Below are positions 44,594-55,744 of a stretch of 64,000 nt of DNA, one piece after another. Made by a program: the position numbers and the translations under genes. How positions within the stretch are numbered: the stretch's first letter is position 1; the number at the start of each line of letters is the position of its first letter. Source of the DNA: Taxillus chinensis (taxonomy: Eukaryota; Streptophyta; Magnoliopsida; Santalales; Loranthaceae). The stretch covers positions 434,001 through 498,000 of the forward strand of contig JAKCVP010000380.1 of the NCBI GenBank assembly GCA_023512835.1. Reading direction: 5' to 3'. Under the pieces are notes generated by a model that did no database searches, was not told the origin of the DNA, and saw only the letters and a list, made by a program, of their open reading frames with translations.

Positions 44594-47500
44594 TTATCCT
44601 CCCTCATCCTCGTCCGGATACGATTTGACGCCCAGCAGCGGCGCGGGGGGGAGGGCTTGAATCGACCAGTCGCGCTGGTCGTCTTCCGGCCACGGGTGTC
44701 CGTTATTGTGCACACCAGGCCACCAGCGGCGCGGCTCGAGGAGAGTGTCATGTAGATTCGTGTCCGCGTTCTCCCGGGGAAGGAGGGAATCTTTGAGATT
44801 GTCGGCTGCGCCGTGTGCGGTGTCAGTCAGGGGCTCGATGACGGTGTGTTTCGCGTGTAGACCTGCGTCGGTGCTCGCTTCGTTTGCTGCTGCCTGGGCG
44901 CTGGCGAGCATGTTGTTTACGTCGGCGAGGGGCTGGCCGACGAGTGCTTCGTTGAGATCGGCTGGGTTTGCAGCTTTGTTGTCGCGGGGGAGGAGTGAGT
45001 CCTTCAGGTCGTCGGCTGCTTCGTGTACGGTGTCCGTTACTGGCTCGAGAGCGGTGTGTTTCGCGTGTAGGCCTGCGTCGGTGCTCGCTTCGTTCACTGC
45101 GGCCTGGGCGCTGGTGAGCACGTTGTTTACATCTGCGAGCGGTTGGCCGACGAGGGCATCGTTGATGTCGCGCGTGGGCAGAGTGAGTCCGTCTTCATAG
45201 GCAGATTTGACGCTCTGTGCCGCTGGAGCGAGCACGGAGTCTGTGACTAGGTTTACAATGTTGCGACCGTTGGACAGAGTGTCGGCGGTAATCTTTGCTG
45301 TGGAGGTCGATGCGTCGTTGAGTAGGAGATCGTAGGCTTGTACAGGGGATGTGTTTTCCACGCCAAATTGGGCTTCTGCTGCGCGCTGGGTGATGGGATG
45401 AGCGCCTGCGGCAATCGAGTCCGAGACGATGTTGACGACATTTCGGCCGTTGGAGAGGGTGTCGGCGGTGGTTTGCGCAGTGAAGCTGGTCGCCTCGTCG
45501 ACGAGCTCATCGTAGGCCTCCACGGGGTTCTTGTTCGCATAAGGAGGCAGAGCTTCTGCACTGCGCCCTGTCAGACCATGCTCGCCCGCCGCGCTGAGTT
45601 CGTTGTAGGCCTCCACGGGGTTCTTATTCGCAAAAGGGGGCAGCGCTTGACCATGCTCGCCCGTCGCGCTGAGTTCATTGTAGGCCTCCAAGGGGTTCTT
45701 ATTTGCAAAAGGGGGTAGAGCTCCGCACTGCGCCCCATTAGACCATGCTCGCCCGTCGCGCCGAGTTCATTGTAGGCCTCCAGGGGGTTCTTATTCGCAA
45801 AAGGAGGCAGAGCTTGACCATGTTCGCCCGCCGCGCCGAGTTCATTATAGGCCTCCAAGGGGTTCTTGTTGGCAAAGGGGGTAGAGCTTCCGCACTGCGC
45901 CCCGTCAAACCATGCTCGCCCGCACGAGGGAGAGCATCGAGCGCATCATCAACATGTAACTCAGTCGCGGCCTCTCCAGCAGTCTGTTCCGCCTGCTCGA
46001 CCACAGGCAGCAGGCTCAGCCCGTCGACCTGGCGCGGCACAAATGAGGGTTTCTCGCCCTTGTGACTGGTCCATGCCTTGCGCGCGGCCTCGACCTCCTT
46101 GTCGTCCCAGCTCTCGTCGCGAAGACCGCGGGGGTGTAGGGGTGTTTCTCCCGTGGGAATGCCGACGTGCTTGAAGGTGGGATCGTCAAAGTTTGAGTCA
46201 CACTCGTTCATGGCGAGGGCAAGCACGTCGTGAACGCAGTTGCTTGCGTCCTTGATGCCGTTACCCGCGCAGAAGCCGACTGCCTTGGTCTTACAGATTG
46301 ACCGGATTTGGCCGATGGTCGAGGAGATGGCTAGAGGCTGCTTGGAACTGCCAGAAGTAGATGGGTCTGCGCCGAAGAGAGCTTCGAGCAGGAATGTTTC
46401 CTGCGAGTCGGGCAGTGGGTTGACGGCGCATAAGAGGGTGCTGAGGAATTCCTCGTTTGCCAGTGTTGGTGCGAGAGTGTTTTGCAGAGCGGCGCATGTT
46501 GCGGGAAGATCTTGGCGAGGATGGATACCAGCCAGCGTACCGGAGAGGGCACCGGGGAGGGCAGCGACGTTGGATGTTGCTTGGGTCTCGGCATTGGCGA
46601 CTTCTGCGGGCACGTTGGCTACGGCACCCTGAGCGTTCGCCACGTCTTGGTCTGCAGTATCCACAGCAGAGACGGCGAGAGTGGTAGCGGTGTCATGGAC
46701 GTAGTCGGCTGTGGGAGCAACAAGCGGACCGGTTAACTCACTCACATCGCCGACTGCTACAAAGGCGGGATACCCTGCCTCAGCTGCGACCTTTGTGACT
46801 TGGTCGTTGGCCTTGTCGAGGACTTTGTGCGTGGCAGGTCCGATTTCCTTGGGGTGAACGCTGATCTCACGCTTGTTGTGCTTCTCATCGGTTGCAAGCT
46901 TGACCAGAGGGTCGTTGAGCGACACAACGGCACTGAGAAGCTCGCGCTTCCTCAGATTGGGCTCGCTGGCTGTAAGCTTGACCAGAGGGTCGTTGAGAGC
47001 GACAATGGCAGAGAGAAGCTCACGCTTCTCCTTGTCTGACTTTGAAGCTGCCTCGAGCTTGACAATGGGGTCCGCCAGGCCAACGACTGCATTGAGGAGC
47101 TCACGCTTGTTGATCGAAGCGGTTGTGTCAGCTGCGGTGAGCTTGACGAGATTGTCCTTCAGATCGACGACGGCGCTAAGGAGTTCGCGCTTCTCCTTGT
47201 TGTTCTTGGATGCTGCTTCCAGTTTGACCAGGGGGTCGTGGAGGCTGACAATTGCGTTGAGGAGTTCACGCTTGTTGATGTCGGTCTTTGCTGCTGTCTC
47301 GAGCTTCACGAGGTTGCTGTCAAGGCCCACGACAGCGCTCTGTAGCTCACGCTTCTCGTGCTCGTTGGAGGCTGCGGCCAACTTGACCAAGGGATCGTTG
47401 AGACCAGCGACGGCGTTGAGGAGCTCGCGCTTCTCAACAGTGCCGTCAAAGGCTAATTCATGATCAAGGCCATTTGAATGAAGGTTCGCGAGGGGGGCTA

Positions 47501-48053
47501 GGTGGTGGCGCTTGTCCTTACTGTCCTTATTGTCCTTGCTGTCCTTTCCGATGTTGATCTCACTGACAACTCTGGCACAGTAGCTGCCATAACCAGAAAC
47601 CTTGTCGTCTCCGAAAAATTTGTGAAGATAGTTATGTGTGCAGGCAGTAAACTCGTTGACATTCTTTTCAAGAAGCTCCGCGTGTGATCTGCTGCAAAGG
47701 GTTGCCCTCTCCTTCCAACAAAACTCACGAATCTCAGAATTGACGGTTGATGATACTGCCTTCAGTACATCATAGGAATCGGGCACCAGCATCTGCAGCG
47801 CCGAACCTTTGAAGTGAGATTCGAGGAGATCATCCGAAGTGTCTCCCCTCATGCGCGAGCAGGCATTGTAGTAAAAAGTGGTTGGCGCCACAGTAGGCAG
47901 TAGCGGGAGGACGGAGTCGATGCTCTTGCAAGCCAACTCAATGGATAGATTATCTCCATCTGGGTAGCCAGTGCTGGGAGGTAGCGGAGATGCCGCAGTG
48001 AGTACAGTTAGTAGTAGGGGAACGATTGCTTGCCTCATTGTGGTGGGCGCCAT
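44594..48053 (-). CDS. Secreted Kex2-type repeat precursor with two six-Cys domains; frame broken twice
   Basis: The start at 48053 (or the ATG five codons on) gives a signal peptide to about residue 21. Order of parts: six-cysteine domain 1 (C42, 65, 112, 120, 138, 159); Lys/Asp linker; seven tandem units of 25-28 residues, each opened by Lys-Arg (208-395); Ala/Val-rich linker; six-cysteine domain 2 (C520, 542, 587, 595, 606, 618); A-N-K-N-P repeats; duplicated helical segments; acidic tail to 44594. The uninterrupted frame ends at 45738 after 771 residues because one base is missing near 45876 relative to sister repeats. A second base is missing near 45721. Counting both, the locus length fits 1153 residues. 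No family is recognised. Lys-Arg sites suggest Golgi processing into several short peptides. Function is unknown. Confidence 0.75.
44768..45166 (-). repeat. Duplicated helical segment of about 65 residues (coding)
   Basis: Two copies run from A-L-V-G-Q-P-L-A-D-V-N-N to D-S-L-L-P-R, at 45166-44986 and 44957-44768, over 80% alike by eye. An earlier pair (45527-45412 and 45343-45238) shares T-A-D-T-L-S-N-G-R-N. The make-up resembles amphipathic late-embryogenesis-like helices. Confidence 0.8.
45505..45923 (-). repeat. Tandem block of A-N-K-N-P repeats (coding)
   Basis: Six copies of a unit with ALPPFANKNP, then L/V-E-A-Y-N-E-L and GEHG. Spacing is 25 residues, or 31 when the insert LTGRSAE is present. 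Copies are nearly identical at DNA level, so the block is young or is homogenised by unequal exchange. Both frame breaks of the gene lie here. Confidence 0.85.
46869..47432 (-). repeat. Seven Kex2-bounded peptide repeats (coding)
   Basis: Units begin ELLNAVAGLNDPLVKL, ELQSAVVGLDSNLVKL, ELLNAIVSLHDPLVKL, ELLSAVVDLKDNLVKL, ELLNAVVGLADPIVKL, ELLSAIVALNDPLVKL and ELLSAVVSLNDPLVKL. Each follows Lys-Arg, and a variable polar spacer of 8-11 residues leads to the next Lys-Arg. The core is amphipathic: Leu, Val and Ile repeat at helix spacing. Confidence 0.9.
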
Positions 48054-49339
48054 GTCGAGAAGTGACCGAAGATCGTCGATGGACGTTTTTACAGTCAGGT
48101 GTTAAAGAAGGGTCGAGCAGCGGCAATCAGCATATAAGTCTCTTCTCCCAGCCGTTCCAGTTCAAAGGAGAAATGATAGATGGATCATGCTGCTGTCATT
48201 GATGTCTTGGTTCAATCAATTGCGCAGTTGGAAGATCTGCAGATCACTCACGGTGCGGACATTTTGAGATGCATCGCGTTGGTGACGGTTGTGGGGCTGC
48301 CCAAGGCCGGAGAATATGACGAGCGGAAGTGCGTTGATGTGATGTTGCGAATGGAGCAGAAAGTTGCCGGCGGTGTTGCTAGTATATTGTTTTGACTTTG
48401 TGATTTCCCACTGCTCATGCATGAAAGGGGTGATAGTGAGGGTTCTCTACAGAGCGTGTCGTGCTTAAGCTTTCTAGTGCTTTCACCTCTACTATCGGTG
48501 TTGAGCAGAGCCTGATCCAAGAGGGGGTCGTGAGTAACTAAATATCACTTGATCAGCGCAGCATCACTACATATGAAAGGTTCCTAAGGCCCGGTGACTT
48601 CTTGAAGACACGGTCTGAGAGCATCCCACCACTTTATGGTCTCTCAGCAGCCGATGATCTCGTTGTACAACAGTTGGCAAAGACCTAATGAGCTTGAGAT
48701 ACGCTGTACGTCCATCACGCAGGTTCGAGTGAGGATATCGTCGGAGAGTATGCTTCGAAAGGGGTCGGCGTGGTCAGATTCAGGGCGAGAGGTAACCGCT
48801 CGATGCATCAGCCGACCCTGGAGGCGGGACCAACGCATGAACGAGGTACAGCGTACGGCTCTTTGGAGGGTCGCAATCAGACATTCCAGGGAAGTGTCAG
48901 AGTGCTTCGGCCATTAACGCCCACAGGATGGCTGCCGATGCGACGTTGTGGGCCACAACATCATTTTGCGGCTCCCTTGCACGGCCTGAGATCTTGGCAT
49001 CTGCCCAGTACTGCCGGAGAGGGTCCCGTCCCCTGTGTATCGGAATCGACAGTAGTTGACAGAAAGTAGCATCGACCTGACTCCGAAGACAGATCAGGAT
49101 GCCACATCTCAAGCAGCAGGAGCAGGAGAGCGGCTGACTCGTGTAGTGTCGCTGAGTCAGCTCCAAATTTATCTCTCTTTCTCTCACGCACACACGCCGA
49201 GCCACGCGGCGCTGACGCCGGCACGTCGCTCCCCGAAGAGCCTCCTCAGGATCCACCCCTGAGCAACCACGAGTCCCACGTTTGCAAGACGTGCAGTTGC
49301 GTGACAAGCAATGGCGGCCATAGCACTCACCATCCCAGC
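48054..49339. promoter_or_regulatory. Divergent region of the repeat precursor and the Ap4A-like gene
   Basis: This 1.29 kb region has no credible gene. It must hold two promoters. An open frame at 48180-48395 looks like chance. I see no recognised regulator sites. Confidence 0.35.
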
Positions 49340-50794
49340 ATGACCCACCGACGCACAATCAGCGGCAGTGCCCGCGGGCAGTATGCCCCCTTGGACCTTC
49401 AGGATGCTCCGACCTCGCCCATCGACCTCTCTGCGCGCGACCTGGCTGGCAATCCCGTGACGTCGCCCATTCTGTCCACCCGTGCCCGCTCGCTATCCTC
49501 GAGGTCGATATCGAGTCCGCCTGGTCCGCTCATGTCCTTTGTCGCTCGGTATGCCGACTCGCGGAATCTCTTCATCCTTCTGCTTGCTGTCCTGATATGC
49601 GGATACTGGACCGGGACGCCGAACAACACCACTCTGACGGAAAAGGAGGCAGAAGAAGCAGCCTTTGCCTCGATCGATGCCATATCCTCTGCCTTACCCT
49701 GGGGTCTAGAGCAGACTGTCCTACAAGCCTTTGACGCCGGCATCGCAGACAGATCAATCCTCTACGACGACAACGCACCAGACCTCGTCAACCGCCCCGA
49801 CTCCTTCCCCTTCCTCTTCCGCACCACCCCCTCCCTAGTCGACGAGCCAGTCTCGCACAGGCAAAACTACGGCGCCCACCTCGCAACCTTTGCATCGTAC
49901 ACCCTGCGTCTCCCCCAATTCACATCCCACCGCCCCCTCCTCTACCTCAGCCCGACGAAACCCCAGCCCTCAAGCGCAGACGTGTCGCCCGAGGACATCG
50001 TCGCAGCACTCTCAGTCATGCGCGCATTCAAACAGCCCATGCTCGCAACCTACAGCATAGGCACAGCCGCGAACCCCGCCGACGACAAAACAACACGCAT
50101 CTTCGCCGCGCCGCCGGATTTCCCGCTCTGGCCAGACAAGCTCGACTCAGACTTCTTCATCGCAATGCACCTCCCCCTCCCCTTCCGCGCGTACGGCCTG
50201 CGTCTTCCGGAAAATGCAGACGCGCGCGCCGCGGCAAAAGCACTGCACCGCCTGCTAGCCGAAACGAAAAAGACACTCGTAAAGGAATCACCTGTGTTTT
50301 TCCCGCGCGAGAAACTAAGTCGTTTTGCGCGCGAGCGCGCTGCAGCGGAGCAAGACGATGAAGCGCAGCGGCGCATGAAAATGGACGCTGCGGCCGATCC
50401 GGCGAATACGCGGTACGGATACACGCTTCTTCTGCATCAGGACTGGATGGTGGCTATTCCGCGTCGCGAGGCAGGTCCGGCGATCAACGGGATGGGCGCA
50501 GGGCGCGCTGCACCGCCAGAAGTCCTGCTTGGGATCGTGAGTGTCGCGACGGAGGAGCAGAAGGCGTGGTGGGGCGATGTAGGCTTCGAGGCCTACCTGG
50601 GTGATTTGGGCTTTCCGCCTTTGCCGCCTGATCCGGAGCGACCGGGGAAGAAGGAGGAGGAGTTGAGGCCGGGGGAAAAGATGGTGCTTGATATGATTGA
50701 GGAGAGTAAGAGACCTCCTGGACCACCACCGCCTCCGCCTCCGCCGGTAGAGGAGCCGCCAGCGGAGCCAGAGGAGCAGCCGGCACCGCCTTGA
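49340..50794 (+). CDS. Membrane-anchored Ap4A phosphorylase-like protein with polyproline tail
   Basis: This is a single exon of 484 residues, starting at the ATG at 49340 (the frame is open 39 nt up from a GTG). A Ser-rich head precedes a transmembrane helix (LFILLLAVLICGYW). The body resembles ATP adenylyltransferase/Ap4A phosphorylase II: an early PWGLEQTVLQAFDAG block, a middle D-I-V-A-A-L-S-V-M and a late Y-T-L-L-L-H-Q-D-W-M-V-A-I-P-R followed by L-G-I-V-S-V. I do not see the histidine triad (HxHxQ-type) needed for catalysis. The C-terminus is a run of prolines and glutamates. It may be a non-enzymatic relative. The assignment is moderate. Confidence 0.5.
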   Translation: MTHRRTISGSARGQYAPLDLQDAPTSPIDLSARDLAGNPVTSPILSTRARSLSSRSISSPPGPLMSFVARYADSRNLFILLLAVLICGYWTGTPNNTTLTEKEAEEAAFASIDAISSALPWGLEQTVLQAFDAGIADRSILYDDNAPDLVNRPDSFPFLFRTTPSLVDEPVSHRQNYGAHLATFASYTLRLPQFTSHRPLLYLSPTKPQPSSADVSPEDIVAALSVMRAFKQPMLATYSIGTAANPADDKTTRIFAAPPDFPLWPDKLDSDFFIAMHLPLPFRAYGLRLPENADARAAAKALHRLLAETKKTLVKESPVFFPREKLSRFARERAAAEQDDEAQRRMKMDAAADPANTRYGYTLLLHQDWMVAIPRREAGPAINGMGAGRAAPPEVLLGIVSVATEEQKAWWGDVGFEAYLGDLGFPPLPPDPERPGKKEEELRPGEKMVLDMIEESKRPPGPPPPPPPPVEEPPAEPEEQPAPP

Positions 50795-51930
50795 ACCTAG
50801 AATGCTTACTGCCTGCGGGAATGAGAACTATACGGGAAAGAGACAAAGAAAAAATTCAATCGATGCGTGGTATTTTGGGGCGAGCGTTATTAGTTGCTCA
50901 GGGGTTGCTATGTTTACCTTTAGCATGAGGGCAGACCGATTGGATAGGTCGTTGCTCGGCGTGTATAGGCGTAGTCGTTATTGCATATACAACGGCGTTG
51001 GAAGGGCCGAGCTACAGGCAGTCTCTACCTTGGGTAGGTACATGAAGAGGGGCATGCTTGAGTGAGGTGGGAGGAAGCAAAAACTCCTTTCGTCAAGGTT
51101 GCATAGGTGGACGCATATTGTGTGTAATAAGCAATAGACATCGGGGCAGCGGCAGCGACAGCAGTAGCAGCTGACGGTCAAGGGCGCATATAGCGAGGCG
51201 AGAAAGGGCAACTAACGCCAAAGTCAAGGCGAGCCGAATGAGGACCAAAAAAAAAAGTCATCCGAGATCAATGCTAATTTGACTTATTTTTGTCATTTGG
51301 TAATTTTTGTGGACATGCATCAGGCTGCTGATGTGTCTTTTTCATAGTGAGCCATGGCACACTGCTTAGTGCAGCGCAGGCATTAGTTCATGTCGCGCGT
51401 ACGCATGCATATCTCATATCTTGCATGAGCAGCCAGTCTATGGCGCTGAGTTCGTGCATGCAGACACTGGGACCAGGCGTTTGGTGGTTGTACCACATGC
51501 TGTTGTGCACGACGCTGAACGGATGTTTCCCCGCCGCTCATCCCTGCCGTCTCCTCTTACGCTTCGTGCAATTCAGAGAGAAGCAGCTCCCCGAACTGCG
51601 TGTTGGTGATCGCATCAATTAGCCACCTGTGGCTGCGTTCACCCCCTGTGGGTCTCGGCCACGGCGGCACTCTGAGCGCTGTGGACCGCAAGCCACGCTC
51701 CAATCCGGTAAAACTTTCCATCTCAAAAGACAACAATGACGCCTGATCCGAGAGAAGACTTTTCCCCGTTTGCTTCCAAGGCAGACGTCAAACCCCATAA
51801 CTCCAGACAAGGATGAAAAGTAGGTTGTGTGAGTTACAGTGGTCAAGGTAATTCAAGGAAAAAAAGGAGGCTAGCAGCCAAGGAGTGGCGGGCAATAAAC
51901 GTTTGCCGGTAAAGGCCGGGATGGGTCGAA
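50795..51930. other. Convergent gap, 1.1 kb
   Basis: It holds the 3' ends of two convergent genes and an A-run at 51247-51256. A frame at 51347-51622 has no protein-like pattern. Confidence 0.4.
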
Positions 51931-53561
51931 TCACCGACGACGTCCGGCTCCAGCTTCCCAGAGCTCGCGCTGTCGTCTCATTTCTTCCTCATCAAAAGCC
52001 TCGTCCACGGGCGTTGGCGGGGCGGCCTTCTTCCCAAAGGGGCTTATACTGCGTCCGGATCGAATGTCGCCAAAGCTGCGGAGCTTCCTCAGCGATTTGC
52101 TTCGTGTGCCGTTGGCCAATGCTTGGGGCTTGTCCTCATTATAGCGACTACGGGAATCACCCCGAATCGAGGATCCGCGCGAGTATCCGGGTGCGCTGCT
52201 CATACTTTGGCCCGAACCAGATCCGTTGGATGCATGACTCCCGGCACGTGAGTGACCTGAACGAAGATCAACGGCCGAGTCGAAGGACGCATTGACCGCA
52301 GACCGAGAGCTCTTCATGCGGCGAAGCTCTCGTGCAAGTTTCTCCAAGGTCGATGCCTGCTTCTCGATCCGTGGGGGCGGCGTTGCCGGGAGGGCTTTGT
52401 TGACATCTGCCTGGTCGAGGCTGCCGCTCGTTGATGGTCGGTCAGATCCAAAGCTGACACCGGAATCAGCCTTTCGCTGTTTTCTTCGCTTGTCCCAGTC
52501 TGCGGTTGAGAATTGTCGCTTGTGGCCATTTGCGTCGATGTCGTCGCGGCTCAAGATTTCGGCGCAAGTATCGGTCTGCATCTGCGCCAGGCGAAGATAC
52601 TTGTCCATGTTTTCAAAGACGGCAGGCCAGCCATTCTCATCAAGTGAGTTGGGGCGCTTTGATTGCTGTAATAGTGGCTGCAGCTTATACCTGGGGCCAC
52701 GGGGATCATCTTTGCTCTTCTCAATCGTCTTGATCCACTTGAAGAAACCGTCGCGCTGTGCACTGAGAACAGACGGGGTCAGCTTGCTGGTCACCGAAGG
52801 TGCACCGACCATGCACTGCTGAGGAGGGTAGAGCGTGTTGAGCATTGCATAGCAGTTGTGCCTGTTGAAAGGCGTGATCATGAGTTCATTGATGATAATC
52901 TGAAGGGACCGTCAGCATGGGGAATGTAGAATGATGGAAGTGCATGAAGACTTACCCATCGCCGGATGCCAACGTAAAGATTTGTGTACAGGCTTTCGAG
53001 TTTGCGCTCAGCGAGCTCGATCTCATCAAGCCACTTGGACACATTGGGGGCGTTCCTCTTCAAGGACGACAGGGCTTGAGGATCGCTCAGCGATGCTCTG
53101 CCAATACCAAGGCGATCACATGCAGCGTGAATCTCTCTCTTCCTCTTCGACTCAAGATCCTTCAAGTAGTCTAGACCCGTAAGAGCTTGGGGGAAGTCGA
53201 CGGTGAGGAGGTCCTCTGTGAAACATTTTCGCAGGAAGCCACAAATGTATGACGTTGGTAACGAGCAGGGCTGGTTCGGTAGGCGTGCAATCTGATTCAT
53301 TAGGGCGGAAGTGAATTCTGCGGTCGCTTGTTGATGTGCATCCGGGGGATCTATGGGGGAGGTAGGGGTGCTGGCAGTGGGCGACGCGAGGTGATGGTTG
53401 GAGTTGTGGGCGAAGACGGTACGGAGAGGAAGCTCGTAGGTGGCAGGGCAGGAGAAGACGTGGTCGAGGATCAGTTGGTAGGAAGAGGCGTGTGTAGAGG
53501 AGGAGAGGCTGTCATGACTATTGTGCGAGGAGCCGCGTGAATGCGACGAGTAGGTGGTCAT
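51931..53561 (-). CDS. Conserved-looking fungal protein of unknown function, two exons
   Basis: Exons 53561-52956 and 52899-51931 give 524 residues, joined in phase 0 across a 56-nt intron (GIRRW-IIINELM). The N-terminal half is globular and helical (SYICGFLRKCF, DYLKDLESKRKREIHAA), running through the join as ITPFNRHNCYAMLNTLYPP and D-G-F-F-K-W-I-K-T-I-E-K. The last 200 residues are Ser/Arg-rich with a helix K-L-A-R-E-L-R-R-M-K and a C-terminal charged helix E-E-E-M-R-R-Q-R-E-L. No membrane segment or signal is seen, so it is probably cytosolic or nuclear. I cannot name the family. Confidence 0.75.
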
Positions 53562-55744
53562 GGGGACTATTGCTGAGGGCGAGCAAGGAAGGGAGGGGCG
53601 AGGGCGTTATAGATGTCTCGATCGCACTGTTGGAGTTGTTGTTGGCGAAAGGGGCCGGTCGTATAAACAAAAAGTGTGCAGATGACGTCGCGGAGAAATT
53701 GTAGAGGGAGGTGCGGACAGATCTGTTTGTAGGCGGAGAATTGGCAATCAGTCGAGGCTCCACGATGGTGACTGCTTCGTCTGGACTCGGGTGAATATGA
53801 GAAGGAGTAAAGTGATGCGAGATCCCACGGTACTGGCTGGGTTACGGCGGGCTGGTCAAGACCCTGTTGTGTAGGCAGGCACAGGTGGTGGTGGTGGTGG
53901 AGGTTATTCGCAGGACGAGCGTGCAAGAAGGAATGACGGAAAGAGTGTGCAGCGGTGGACAACGGGTGAAGAAGAGAGCAGCGAAAGAGGAGGGCGAACG
54001 GAATGAGGAGGGGAGAGAGTTGGAGGCGACGGGGCAACGAGCGCTGGGGGAGGGGAGGGTGAGTGATATGGGCAGGGCGTGGAAGAAGTTAGAAGAGGAG
54101 GAGGAGAGGATGGGCCTGGCGTCAGTGATCAATGGGGAGGAGGTGCGCGCAGTGTTTTCGTCTCGCGCACTCCTGGCGCGCGGTGATACCAAGAGAGCTG
54201 CCGCGTCTAATGGAAGGCCGCGATGGTAGCCCGCACGGGGGGACGCGGTTGATGCAGTCCGTCGTGCTAGCTGCAGACGCAACGCACACCCCGACACTGC
54301 TGCTTTTTGCGCCTTCGCTGCCGCTGACTGGTGGATTTTTGCTGCAATTTCTGCAGAAAGAGCACAAACGCCTCAGCTGCGTCGACGGCCGTGAGTGCCT
54401 CTGGCCTGGGTGCCTGGCCAGACCTGCCCGCCGGCTGCCCTACCACCGCCCTCGTCCTCCCCCTCTCCCCCCCGGCCGGGCTCCTCTTGCGGCGATGCTT
54501 GATCAAGCTCCACCATCACTAGCTTCCAGGCTGGCTGACTTCCCATCCCTTCCGGCCCATCACCTCCGACGCCCCGGCTGATCCTGGCTCTCGACAGTCC
54601 TCACTGTCTGCCTGCCAGCCTGCCCACTCTGTCTGGTTCGTGCCTGGCTGATCGCGCCTACAGTGGGTCCCGGCGCGGCGTCCAACGCAAAGGCCTCGTC
54701 GCTGCTCAAGTGCTGGCGTCGTCACCCCACAACACCCCAAAACAAACACAAAGGTTTTTTAATGATTATTGCTTCTTCTGACGGCCACATGCTCACCAGC
54801 GCCGCGATGTGCAGTCTGTGCTGAAGCTGCCTCTAGCTGTTTCCGAAACCTAATCCCCTCCGTATCCACGTCCTCGACCACCCACCCTTCCCCCAATTCG
54901 GCCTTCCGCATTGTCGCACGGCAGGCAGATTGAATCACAATCCTTCCTCAGGCGCATTCGGTACAAGTCACACGGCAACCGCTCCAGCGTTGGCCCATAC
55001 ATGGCGGCCTGGAGCCCGCGAACCGCACAGCGTGATGGGGGCCAGCGCACGACGACGACTCGTACTCCGTACTCACCAAACGCTCAACGGCTCGTTGGCA
55101 CGCAGCACATGCCGAAAGAAGTCTGACTCGCGTGAGCTGTGCGCATCTGCTCGATGTGAACGCGCTGCTCGAGTGGCTCTTGTGTGGGTGGACGTGACAC
55201 GCTCCACTAGCACCACTACACTCCACTGCCCGTCAAGTTGCCGGGAGTAGCATGAACGCACGGCTCCTGCCAAGCTCAACTGTCACCTACTGGCAGAAAG
55301 GGGTCTTTGCCTACCGTGTCTCAGGTTAAAGTCAGCCTCGAGCCACCGCGCAATGCCTTTCTGCAGGGCACGCCCCTTAGCAGCCCTTGTTTGGCATATG
55401 CCATTGAGACCGCAGCCACGCTCGCACTACTACCTAGCACGTTGCGAAATCTTTAAACCCGGCCACCCCCAAGCGACCTGGCTCGCCCAGACTAAACCAC
55501 TCCAATCGTGACAGGCCTCCCCTATGGAATCGGTAGGCGCTCGTGTGACACCTGCTTGCCGTTCGCTTCCACCGTGTGCTGCCTTGAGCGTGCGGCTTTC
55601 GTCAGTCCCTGCAGCGATCTGACCCATGCCGTCTCCTTGTCCTGAACATGGATCTCGGCACATGCGGGTGTCCGCGAGCTACTGCAACCACAGCTTGACC
55701 CATGTAAGTTCCTGCATTGGTGATGCAGCCATTGGCTTGATCGT
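53562..55744. other. 2.2 kb region with purine-rich leader
   Basis: The left 700 nt are GA-rich on the plus strand (GGT repeats at 53886, GAG repeats at 54090), probably the promoter and 5' leader of the preceding minus-strand gene. Several long open frames exist on both strands but follow base composition only. Confidence 0.4.

Noticed and set aside
46200..47470. Plus-strand open frames opposite the repeat precursor (for example 46873-47463)
   Set aside because: They mirror the tandem repeats of the minus-strand gene and show only shadow Leu/Ser/Arg patterns.
53567..54297. Overlapping minus-strand frames of about 150 codons
   Set aside because: They lie in the purine/pyrimidine-biased leader of the next gene; His, Ser, Leu and Pro richness reflects base bias.
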